Assembly: GCA_030145015.1 (NCBI GenBank)
Contig: JAQYWI010000173.1
Coordinates: forward strand, 1 to 11,420
Length of the DNA stretch: 11,420 nucleotides
Reading direction: 5' to 3'
Source: Desulfobacterales bacterium
Lineage (GTDB): Bacteria > Desulfobacterota > Desulfobacteria > Desulfobacterales > JAHEIW01
Positions 1 to 6,022 of this stretch are shown one piece after another (the first letter of the stretch is position 1; the number at the start of each line of letters is the position of its first letter). The notes below the pieces were generated by a model, which saw only the letters and a program-made list of their open reading frames with translations, did not search any database and was not told the DNA's origin. Made by a program: the position numbers and the translations under genes.

Positions 1-987
1 GAGTCTGTCCCGTGCGGGCAGTGCGAAAACCGCACTGAGATAGCGTTGACCGTCAACAATTAAATCACGGTGACCATGCCCATCGATGAGAAAGCGGTTA
101 TAAGCGCGGTTCAAGACCGAGTTTGCCAATTCTTCCACCAGAATCGGTTTGTACACATCGCCTTCCTTTTTAACCATTTTTTTGATCTCCGGATGGGCGA
201 CGATGTAACCGCCTTCGTCGATAATAATGGCCTCACCGTTCTGGCCGATTTTCAACGTCTCGAGAAATGCGCTGACCGCTTTCAATTCGATATCCAGCCC
301 GAAAACACCCAGCAGCTGGTCGTCCTTCCCAATAATGGGTATAGAAATTGTGGTGCCGTGTGTTTGACTGGTAAAAAATATGTAGAAATCCGACCAGTAT
401 ACGTCGCGGTTATTTACAGCACCTGTATACCAGGGTCGATTCCGGGGATCGTAATCGTCATCAGCAGATGTTTCCTCATCAACCACGCTACCTTCTTTAT
501 CGCGACGGATCCAGGTAACCTTTGTGGCTTCTGGTGTGCGCTCGATGATTTTGGTGTGGACAGATCCGTCCGCCATTTTGGCTACCATCAAAAAATTGCC
601 CTGGGGGTCAGCGAGGATAACGTTTGCAACTTGCGGAAGATTGGCGAGTATCTTGAAAGAAAGCGGATCCATGAGATCCCGGTTGTGAATATCAAATGGC
701 GTATTTCTTAAAACTTCAGTTGTGAGTTGAACCGTATCTTCAATCGGAATCAAAAAGGCATCCAGCTCTCCGGCGATGCGCCGCTCGATCGCCCCCAGCA
801 GATCATCCGACAGGGCCAGCGCATCGCGTCTATTGCTGTAATAGGAATAGGCCGTAATCGCCAGCAAGGCCGCCAGCATGACAACGACAAACCCGATCGG
901 GCCGGCCACCCGAAGCAGGTGACCACGGAGATGTTTCCGGCTGCCCGGATCGCCAAAACTGACTCCAACCACTTCCTCGCTTTTCAA
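1..987 (-). CDS. dCache-domain transmembrane sensor, N-terminal part (3' end outside window)
   Basis: The reverse strand is open for 329 codons from a TTG at 987 to the left edge. A strong Shine-Dalgarno, GGAGG (996-1000), lies 8 nt upstream, and an in-frame TAA sits shortly before it, so no upstream ATG is possible. The protein has a short cytoplasmic start, one hydrophobic helix (about residues 27-50, GPIGFVVVMLAALLAITAYS) and then a long extracytoplasmic region. Motifs YDPRNRPWY (179-187), WSDFY (198-202), GVFGLDIEL (227-235) and a second lobe from GQNGEAIIIDEGG (248) to VAHP are typical of double-Cache domains. R184, W186, Y187 and D232 resemble the amino-acid-binding version of the fold, but that ligand is only a guess. 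The output domain (methyl-accepting, kinase, GGDEF or other) lies beyond the window, so the signalling type is unknown. Opposite-strand open frames here are shadows. Confidence 0.88.
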   Translation of the reverse strand, partial: MKSEEVVGVSFGDPGSRKHLRGHLLRVAGPIGFVVVMLAALLAITAYSYYSNRRDALALSDDLLGAIERRIAGELDAFLIPIEDTVQLTTEVLRNTPFDIHNRDLMDPLSFKILANLPQVANVILADPQGNFLMVAKMADGSVHTKIIERTPEATKVTWIRRDKEGSVVDEETSADDDYDPRNRPWYTGAVNNRDVYWSDFYIFFTSQTHGTTISIPIIGKDDQLLGVFGLDIELKAVSAFLETLKIGQNGEAIIIDEGGYIVAHPEIKKMVKKEGDVYKPILVEELANSVLNRAYNRFLIDGHGHRDLIVDGQRYLSAVFALPARDRL

Positions 988-995
988 GTTTAATT

Positions 996-1000
996 CCTCC
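996..1000 (-). promoter_or_regulatory. Shine-Dalgarno that fixes a TTG start
   Basis: On the reverse strand GGAGG is followed by 8 nt and then TTG (987-985). The in-frame stop just upstream excludes any longer N-terminus, and internal ATG codons (first at residue 37, inside the membrane helix) would destroy the anchor. The TTG start is therefore the only reasonable one. Confidence 0.8.
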
Positions 1001-1144
1001 AAAAATGTTTATTGGAAAATCAGCTGTTTGCCGGAGCATCATTTTCTTCTCAACTCGATCTTCTTTCTGGCTCATCCCGCTTTTGTCAAAAATCGCAAAG
1101 ACATTTTTAAGATGATATTCTCAGGTTCACAAAACACTACTAAG

Positions 1145-1173
1145 TCAGGAAATGAAAGTTCCTGATTTTTTTT
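1145..1173 (+). terminator. Rho-independent terminator with no obvious gene upstream
   Basis: The stem is TCAGGAA (1145-1151) with TTCCTGA (1159-1165), a 7-nt loop and then eight T residues (1166-1173). The T-tract lies on the plus strand only, so it would end rightward transcripts. The nearest gene to the left runs the other way, so no known plus-strand transcript explains it. Confidence 0.6.
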
Positions 1174-1461
1174 GAGCGCTGATTTCATTTGGATATGCGA
1201 AAAAGTAGGTACGAAGCAGACAAGTGTCAATTGGGCGAAGTATATGACATTGTGAATAAAAAATAAGACGGTGCCTGGTGTCTGAATACAAAGGACCGCC
1301 AAAAATGCATTTCCGGTCAGATACCCGAGTTTCTCGAGCAAACATAAAATTAGGATTTTATTATTCTATGACTTGCTTTTATCTTAAGAAGACTTATTAT
1401 CTTTGTTAATCATCAAGGAAGTATTCTTTTGTAAAAATTGATGAGGATCTACATCCCGGAG

Positions 1462-1484
1462 TTAATACTACATTAATACTTACA
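1462..1484. repeat. Short tandem repeat, possible operator
   Basis: TTAATACTACA (1462-1472) is followed immediately by TTAATACTTACA (1473-1484). The two 11-12 bp units differ by one inserted base. They lie about 160 bp upstream of the VWA-OmpA start. Tandem binding sites are one explanation; chance in AT-rich DNA is another. Confidence 0.35.
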
Positions 1485-1488
1485 TTTT

Positions 1489-1527
1489 TTGGTCTTCTTG
1501 GTAGAAATTTAAATTACCAAAAACCAA
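1489..1527. other. Imperfect hairpin upstream of the VWA-OmpA gene
   Basis: TTGGTA (1498-1503) pairs with TACCAA (1515-1520) around an 11-nt AT loop. After a CTTC/AA internal loop, TTGGT (1489-1493) pairs with ACCAA (1523-1527). There is no T-tract, so it is not an intrinsic terminator. It may be a leader structure or an operator. Confidence 0.3.
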
Positions 1528-1643
1528 CAATGTCGGCAAGGCCGGCTTAATCAATATCAAGGCATTGGTCGAAGAGAGGCTATGGTTAAGATAAGGCTTC
1601 TCGAGATTATCTGTAAGCGTTTGACTTCAAAAGGAGGACCACT

Positions 1644-2732
1644 ATGAAAATTAAATTTGGATTGACAGCAATAGGCAGCGTATTGATGGTCGGTTTGTTC
1701 AGCGCTCAGGTGATGGCTGCCGAAATTTTAACGGTCGAAGATTTTAGACAAAAAGTCGTCTCGGAAGAAAATCTTGTCAAAACGGCTGATAATGCCATCT
1801 TTATGTTCGATGGATCCAGTTCTATGGGCAAGATGTTTCAGGATACCAGCACACCCAAAGTTCAAATTCTGAAGAAATTTCTGCAGGAACGCAACATGTA
1901 TTTTCCAAACCTCGGTCACAATTTTGGCCTGTATGAATACGCACCGAAGTTTAAGGAAGTGTACGCCATGCAACCCTATGATCGGCAAGGATTCGGCGAT
2001 GCCCTTAACCAGCTGCCATCAGAGGCAAGCGGACCCACGCTGCTGCAACAGGGACTTGACAAAATTGAACCTGTTCTGCAGAAGCTGTCCGGCCGCACAG
2101 TGGTGTTTCTTATCAGCGACGGCACATTCTCAACGTATAAAGGATCTAAAAGGCCGGTCCTACAAGCACAGCAATATTCCGATAAGTATAATGTTTGTTT
2201 TAACATCATCGGTACGGCAGACACAACCGAAGCTAAAAATTTCTTGGAAGAAATAGCATCGGTGAACCAGTGTTCGCGCGTCATACCGTTTGAAACCTAC
2301 ATCAGCCGGCCCGAATATAATTCCGGCGCATTGTACGTTGTCAAATCCGGTACAAAATTAGTCACCCTCAGTGACCAGAAGGTGGTCGGGCTTAAAACCG
2401 ACAACATCCAGTTTGCCTGGGACGTATCGGATATCGATCCGGTCTTTCATCAGGAACTCAATGAGATCGGATCTTTCATGCAGAGCCACCCGCAAGCCTT
2501 TGCGGTTATTGATGGATATGCAGACAATACCGGAACCACGGATTACAACTTGAGACTGTCACGCCGGCGGGCTGAAGGTGTGGGCAACTACCTGTCGAAT
2601 AAGTATGGTATTAGTTCCGATCGGCTGGTAATTTTGTGGTATGGGCATGCAAATCCAATCGCCAGCAATGATAACGACACCGGCCGCGCCCTAAACCGTC
2701 GGGTTGAAATTGCAATTGGCGGAATGAAGTAG
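1644..2732 (+). CDS. Secreted VWA-OmpA family protein
   Basis: A 362-residue protein with a clear Sec signal peptide (Lys-rich start, hydrophobic core, likely cleavage after VMA at about residues 24-26). Residues ~50-220 form a von Willebrand A domain with an intact metal (MIDAS) site: DGSSS at 56-60, Thr132 in GPTLLQQGL and Asp159 in ISDG. Residues ~255-360 form an OmpA C-terminal domain with GYADNTGTTDYNLRLSRRRA and the closing NRRVEI. D294 and R309 have the 15-residue spacing of the Asp/Arg pair that binds diaminopimelate in OmpA domains. The protein is therefore probably periplasmic, held to peptidoglycan, and uses the VWA part for metal-dependent protein binding; the partner is unknown. 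AAGGAGG (1631-1637) sits 6 nt before the ATG. It is a single-gene unit ended by a strong terminator, with no linked Bat/MoxR or secretion genes. Confidence 0.88.
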   Translation: MKIKFGLTAIGSVLMVGLFSAQVMAAEILTVEDFRQKVVSEENLVKTADNAIFMFDGSSSMGKMFQDTSTPKVQILKKFLQERNMYFPNLGHNFGLYEYAPKFKEVYAMQPYDRQGFGDALNQLPSEASGPTLLQQGLDKIEPVLQKLSGRTVVFLISDGTFSTYKGSKRPVLQAQQYSDKYNVCFNIIGTADTTEAKNFLEEIASVNQCSRVIPFETYISRPEYNSGALYVVKSGTKLVTLSDQKVVGLKTDNIQFAWDVSDIDPVFHQELNEIGSFMQSHPQAFAVIDGYADNTGTTDYNLRLSRRRAEGVGNYLSNKYGISSDRLVILWYGHANPIASNDNDTGRALNRRVEIAIGGMK

Positions 2733-2761
2733 CAGAGCAGTAATCGATAGCGCCAAATCCT

Positions 2762-2803
2762 CAAAGCTGGCAGGAACCGAATCTTCTCCTGCCAGCTTTG
2801 TCT
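2762..2803 (+). terminator. Strong intrinsic terminator of the VWA-OmpA gene
   Basis: A perfect 14-bp stem pairs CAAAGCTGGCAGGA (2762-2775) with TCCTGCCAGCTTTG (2787-2800) around an 11-nt loop, followed by a short T-rich tail. It begins 29 bp after the stop codon. The opposite strand lacks a T-tract, so it acts mainly rightward. Confidence 0.85.
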
Positions 2804-2877
2804 TTAATTACGCCTTTTTTGAGATCCCGTTTCGAGAAAGACCGCATCCAAATTTTGAAAATTGCGCAAATTAAATC

Positions 2878-2906
2878 TTGACAGATGCTACCACGTTGTG
2901 GTAATT
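2878..2906 (+). promoter_or_regulatory. Promoter-like -35 box with operator-like palindrome
   Basis: TTGACA (2878-2883) is a perfect -35 hexamer. The following spacer contains the perfect palindrome TACCAC-GTT-GTGGTA (2889-2903). The -10 candidate (GTAATT near 2901-2906) is poor and overlaps the palindrome. Only a 10-codon ORF starts nearby, so any product is unknown. Confidence 0.3.
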
Positions 2907-3063
2907 CATGGCCGCGTATCTTCCGAGTGCTGAAAACTGATCGCCTATTCGAATTCTTATTCGCCGACTGCTCCTGCGCAAAAATACAACCGCTTGCTGG
3001 CCTCTATCACATCTCTCTAATTCAAATATACGCTTGCATTTTTCTTCTCTTCTTTTAGAGATC

Positions 3064-3093
3064 TTGAAATAGCTCTAGAATAAATCCTAATTT
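3064..3093 (+). promoter_or_regulatory. Possible promoter for the 3170 small ORF
   Basis: TTGAAA (3064-3069) and TAATTT (3088-3093) are separated by 18 bp. Matches to the sigma-70 consensus are moderate. It is the best rightward promoter candidate upstream of the small ORF at 3170. Confidence 0.25.
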
Positions 3094-3303
3094 TAACGAA
3101 CCGGTTTCACGCGGGATTGTATCTATTTTATCACAACCCATTCATTACCATCGGCATCTATTGAAATTGATGGACGGGATAACTGCAACGATAGGGATTG
3201 TAGCGTGTTTAGCTCTGGTCGGTTGGCTGATACTCAATTCGGTGCGTAAAAAAACCTGATGCTGAGCCCACTCTTGCCCGGCGAAATACCGGTTCGTTTA
3301 AAA
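3091..3303. repeat. ~213-bp segment bounded by ~15-bp inverted repeats (MITE-like)
   Basis: The left arm TTTTAACGAACCGGT (3091-3105) is the reverse complement of the right arm ACCGGTTCGTTTAAAA (3288-3303) apart from one inserted base. Weaker complementarity continues inward (TTCACGC-GGG against the complement of CCCGGCGAAA). No target-site duplication is evident. The enclosed 182 bp include the small ORF at 3170-3259. A non-autonomous element, a paired regulator site or a large folded RNA are all possible. Confidence 0.4.
3170..3259 (+). CDS. Candidate 29-aa single-pass membrane peptide
   Basis: An ATG at 3170 opens a 29-codon frame ending in TGA at 3257-3259. The predicted peptide starts MDGITATIGIVACLALVGW, continues hydrophobic to about residue 24 and ends in the basic tail VRKKT. 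This gives one helix with an expected cytoplasmic C-terminus. The ribosome site is weak, although two in-frame TTG codons precede the ATG. I do not recognise the family. It is too short for coding statistics and could be chance. In its favour are the coherent helix-plus-basic-tail composition and its placement centrally between inverted repeats. It is convergent with the NO reductase gene, so any link to that enzyme is speculative. Confidence 0.3.
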   Translation: MDGITATIGIVACLALVGWLILNSVRKKT

Positions 3304-3364
3304 GCTTAGACCGTTGTGAGGCACCAAAATTGCTGCCTTGCTTGACCCGGAATGGCGCTAATTC

Positions 3365-3404
3365 AAAAAAGAGCCCGGTTCGGTATGAACCGGGCCCTTT
3401 GTTT
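3365..3404. terminator. Bidirectional intrinsic terminator after the NO reductase gene
   Basis: GCCCGGTTC (3373-3381) pairs with GAACCGGGC (3387-3395) around a 5-nt loop. On the reverse strand it is followed by TCTTTTTT, starting about 30 bp past the nor stop. On the forward strand it is followed by TTTGTTTTTT, so it can work both ways. Confidence 0.85.
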
Positions 3405-3424
3405 TTTAGATACTAAAGTTTAGA

Positions 3425-5698
3425 TTACAGTTCAATCCCCAGCCGTTCCCACACGGACTCATCATCTTTGATTTCCGCTGATTTTAAATGCGGATAGGTT
3501 GTGATGAGAAAGTAGGCCAGCGGCAGGACCCCCAGGATGATGATGATGAGGTCCGGGATGACGCGAAAGGTTCCGAGGAAGACGACCGCGCCCTTTTCGA
3601 AGAAATCCGCACTGCGGGCCACCCAGAGGCCGTCTTTAAAAGAGATCCAGGCCTGCATGGCCCCGATCGGCAGCAGGGTGCCGAACGCCAGCAGAAACAG
3701 CCCGCCGTTGAGACCCCAGAAGGAAAGCTTCAGGATTCCATCTTTCCAGTGGGCCTTGTCCACCAGACCTCTCCAGGAGAACAGCATCAGGGCAATCGAA
3801 AGCATGCCGTAGGTTCCGAACATGGCGGTATGGCCGTGGTGCATGGTCAGGTAGGTCCCGTGTTCATAAAAATTGATAATGGGAAGATTGATCAGGAAGC
3901 CAAAGATTCCGGCGCCCAGAAAGTTCCAGAAGGAGGCGGCCACCAGAAAATACAGGGGCCACTTGTAAGAGAACTCCTTGCCCGCTTTACGGATCTCGCG
4001 GTACTCCATTAAACCGCGCACCACCAGCGTCAGTAACGGCACCGGCTCCATGGAAGAGAATATCGACCCCCAGCCAATCCAGAAAGCAGCACCGCCGTAC
4101 CAGTAATAGTGATGGGCGGTTCCGATAATCCCACTGATAAATGTCAGGGCCGCGGTAAAATAAGCCACCCTTAAAGCAGCCTTGGCCGTGGCCAGTCCCA
4201 TGGCCACCATCAGCAATGCGATGACCGCAATACCGAAGAACTCGAAAATACTCTCCACCCAGAGGTGAACCACAAACCAGCGCCAGTAATCCGCCATGGT
4301 CAGGTGGGAGCCCTGGCCGTAAAAAAGCCCGAAGCCGAAGAAGCCGACTACCATGACGGCACTGAACACGTAAAACCAGATCAGGGCGCTGAACTCATCC
4401 TTGTGGCGCCTCAGATGACTGCCGACAGCCCGGTACACGATCAACAACCAGAAAATCAGTCCCACAAACAGCAGGATTTGCCAGATGCGGCCCAGCTCCA
4501 GAAATTCCCAGCCCTGATGGCCCAGCCAGAACCACAGATCACCGAGCATTCCCTTGATACCCAGAACCTCGCCGGTAAGGCTGCCCACGGCGACCAGCAG
4601 AACAGCGCCGAAAAGCAACTTAACCAGAAGACTCTGCTTGGCCGGTTCTTTACCGCCGATGATGGGTGCCAGATAGATGGCGGACGCCAGCCAGGTGGTG
4701 GCGATCCAGAAAACCATCAGCTGTAAATGCCAGGTTTTGGCCCAGCTGTAAGGGATCAGGTCCGCCACGATGGGCAGGAAAAAACTGCCCGGATGAATCG
4801 TGTAATGCGCCAACAATCCGCCGAAGCTGGTCTGGAGTAAAAATAACAGAATCACCACCACAAAGAATTTGGCGGCTTGAAACTGGCTGCGGGTCAACGG
4901 CATATCGATCAGTTTTTCTGCCAGGGCCGTCCCTTTGGCTTCTCCATACCATAAGCCGTAGCGATGGATCCAGAAGACAAACAGCGCCAAAACCACAAGC
5001 AGGGCCAGGACGCCGGCGATAGAATAGAAAAAGGCGTCGGTACTCGGGACGTTACCCACCCTTCTGTCCGCCGGCCAGTTGTTGGTGTAAGAGTAATCTT
5101 CCCCCGGACGAAGCGTTGAGGCCACCCAGGCCGTCCAGAAGAAAAAGCGTGCAATCTGCAATCGCTGTTGTTCTTCGGGGACCGTATCGGGAAGAAAACC
5201 ATAGCGGATTTCACCTTCCTTAAAAGTTTTGCCCCAGTGTTGCACCACGCGCTCCAGGCCTTTGACCTGGGCATCGGTGAGCTTGAGCGTATCGCTGGCG
5301 GCGTCATAGCGGTTGGGTTTAAGCTCATTTTTGGTTTTGACATCGACGATGTCTTTTTGCAAATCATCGAGCTGGGCATAGGATTTGCCGTAATCCGCCA
5401 TGGCCAGATAATCACCGACGGCCTCAGCCATGATGTGCAGCGATGTGGCCGAAAACTCCGAGCCCCGCTGGGAACCGTGCCCCCAGACCGCCCCATGATC
5501 CATCAGGCCGAAGCGCTGATAGACGTCCTGACCGGCCATGATATCCGATTTCCCAAAAAGTACTATGCCGCCGGAGTCCGCGACTTTTCCAGGATAAGGC
5601 GGCAGGTCCTTTTTCATGGCGATACCGCCGCCCAGCAGGACGCCCATTCCAACAACAAAACAAAGGATAGCGGCCCATTTTAATGTTTTAAGTGACAT
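3425..5698 (-). CDS. norZ: Quinol-dependent nitric oxide reductase, single subunit (qNOR)
   Basis: A 757-aa membrane enzyme reducing two NO to N2O with electrons from quinol. It has an N-terminal helix (~8-27), a periplasmic NorC-like domain (~30-220) with no CxxCH and therefore no haem c, and then about 13 helices of the haem-copper oxidase fold. Seen in the sequence: HLWVE with H478 and E482, GTAHH with H529/H530 (non-haem FeB ligands), and MHHGH with H621/H623 (haem ligands). A constant offset of 30 to the Geobacillus enzyme as I remember it makes H298, F306 and D716 match its quinol-site H328, F336 and D746, whereas H302 replaces the usual acidic residue E332. Intact FeB His/Glu residues argue against a nitric oxide dismutase. 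AGGAGG lies 5 nt before the ATG. It sits downstream of lutABC on the same strand but 359 bp away, with its own candidate FNR-type promoter. Probable role is NO detoxification. Confidence 0.93.
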   Translation of the reverse strand: MSLKTLKWAAILCFVVGMGVLLGGGIAMKKDLPPYPGKVADSGGIVLFGKSDIMAGQDVYQRFGLMDHGAVWGHGSQRGSEFSATSLHIMAEAVGDYLAMADYGKSYAQLDDLQKDIVDVKTKNELKPNRYDAASDTLKLTDAQVKGLERVVQHWGKTFKEGEIRYGFLPDTVPEEQQRLQIARFFFWTAWVASTLRPGEDYSYTNNWPADRRVGNVPSTDAFFYSIAGVLALLVVLALFVFWIHRYGLWYGEAKGTALAEKLIDMPLTRSQFQAAKFFVVVILLFLLQTSFGGLLAHYTIHPGSFFLPIVADLIPYSWAKTWHLQLMVFWIATTWLASAIYLAPIIGGKEPAKQSLLVKLLFGAVLLVAVGSLTGEVLGIKGMLGDLWFWLGHQGWEFLELGRIWQILLFVGLIFWLLIVYRAVGSHLRRHKDEFSALIWFYVFSAVMVVGFFGFGLFYGQGSHLTMADYWRWFVVHLWVESIFEFFGIAVIALLMVAMGLATAKAALRVAYFTAALTFISGIIGTAHHYYWYGGAAFWIGWGSIFSSMEPVPLLTLVVRGLMEYREIRKAGKEFSYKWPLYFLVAASFWNFLGAGIFGFLINLPIINFYEHGTYLTMHHGHTAMFGTYGMLSIALMLFSWRGLVDKAHWKDGILKLSFWGLNGGLFLLAFGTLLPIGAMQAWISFKDGLWVARSADFFEKGAVVFLGTFRVIPDLIIIILGVLPLAYFLITTYPHLKSAEIKDDESVWERLGIEL

Positions 5699-5703
5699 TT
5701 ACA

Positions 5704-5709
5704 CCTCCT
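5704..5709 (-). promoter_or_regulatory. Ribosome binding site of nor
   Basis: On the reverse strand AGGAGG stands 5 nt before the ATG at 5698. It is the strongest ribosome site in the window and supports this start. Confidence 0.8.
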
Positions 5710-5805
5710 CATTTAGCGTTAAACGCAGTTTGAAAGATTGACGCACCCCTCAGATTCAATTTTGCACCGCTTTCCATAATAATGTTTTGAATTACGGAAT
5801 TGCGG

Positions 5806-5865
5806 TATAAGTGGTTGTAGAAAAAACGTTTGAATATCAGAACGTTTCTTTTGACAACCACTATA
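5806..5865. repeat. 60-bp imperfect palindrome upstream of nor
   Basis: The left arm (5806-5830, TATAAGTGGTTGT...AAACGTT) and right arm (5841-5865, AACGTTT...ACAACCACTATA) are complementary over about 25 bp, with two one-base gaps and one mismatch, around a 10-nt centre (5831-5840). It begins about 108 bp upstream of the nor ATG. No T-tract follows on either strand, so it is not a plain terminator. An operator, an RNA structure or a small mobile element remnant are options. Confidence 0.65.
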
Positions 5866-5965
5866 AATCTTTATCTTAAAGCCGCTCGCCATGAAGCGCT
5901 TCCGTGCCGAATCATTTGGTTACAGAAGGCCCATCACCTCGGCTTTGGTGTTGGATCGTGAAATT

Positions 5966-6009
5966 AAACCACACCTGTGGTTTTAAAACCAAAGCCTGTC
6001 TCTGGTTTT
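5966..6009 (-). promoter_or_regulatory. Alternately pairing leader hairpins (attenuator-like or lut terminator)
   Basis: Read on the reverse strand the order is AAAACCA (6009-6003), TGGTTTT (5991-5985), AAAACCACA (5984-5976), TGTGGTTT (5973-5966). Segments 1:2, 2:3 and 3:4 can each pair, and 2 with 3 forms the palindrome GGTTTTAAAACC. The last hairpin is followed only by AATTT, so it is a weak terminator at best. The arrangement resembles a mutually exclusive structure switch, but no ligand-binding core is recognised. Confidence 0.4.
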
Positions 6010-6022
6010 GTTAGCGGTTTAA

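Larger units (their letters stand above)
988..1643. other. Intergenic region, 656 bp, no convincing gene
   Basis: The region separates the leftward dCache sensor from the rightward VWA-OmpA gene. Reverse-strand open frames of up to 89 codons have no recognisable domain, no convincing ribosome site and run across the terminator hairpin, so I do not call them. The stretch is AT-rich from about 1340. It holds an intrinsic terminator (1145-1173), a small perfect hairpin ATAAAAT/TAGG/ATTTTAT (1344-1361), a tandem repeat (1462-1484), an imperfect hairpin (1489-1527) and a 6-bp inverted repeat AGATAA/TTATCT (1589-1612). No clear -35/-10 pair for either flanking gene was found. Confidence 0.6.
2733..3424. 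other. Intergenic region, 692 bp, mostly non-coding
   Basis: Two convergent transcripts end here. The region holds the two terminators, a promoter-like element with a palindrome in its spacer (2878-2906), a possible promoter (3064-3093) and an inverted-repeat-bounded segment with one candidate 29-codon ORF (3091-3303). The rest, including 2930-3060, shows no feature I can support. Confidence 0.55.

Noticed and set aside
70..711. 213-codon open frame on the plus strand
   Set aside because: It lies opposite the dCache gene, which has real motifs (YDPRNRPWY, WSDFY), a membrane helix and a good ribosome site. The plus-strand translation shows no domain.
727..1075. Open frames on both strands over the dCache N-terminus
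   Set aside because: They are out of frame with the TTG-started sensor gene and have no recognisable protein features.
1072..1345. Two overlapping reverse-strand ORFs of 66-89 codons
   Set aside because: No domain and no clear ribosome site, and both overlap the terminator hairpin. They overlap each other in different frames.
1500..1640. Riboswitch (c-di-GMP class I type) upstream of the VWA-OmpA gene
   Set aside because: Some GGC-rich bits (GGCAAGGCCGGC) caught the eye, but the conserved core and tetraloop-receptor motifs are absent.
3488..5683. Several plus-strand ORFs of 90-174 codons inside the nor gene
   Set aside because: Shadow frames of a strongly conserved membrane enzyme. Their Gln/Pro/His/Arg-rich composition is typical of antisense reading of transmembrane codons.
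3425..5698. Nitric oxide dismutase (NOD) instead of NO reductase
   Set aside because: NODs as I know them have changes at FeB ligands as well as the quinol site. Here H478, E482, H529 and H530 are intact and most quinol-site residues are kept.
3425..5698. Cytochrome c-dependent NO reductase (NorBC fusion)
   Set aside because: There is no CxxCH haem c motif; the only Cys near the N-terminus is C13 in the membrane helix.
5740..5800. Sigma-54 promoter for nor (NorR-type control)
   Set aside because: The best GG...GC match (TGGAAAGCGGTGCA on the reverse strand) has 8 nt between GG and GC instead of 10.
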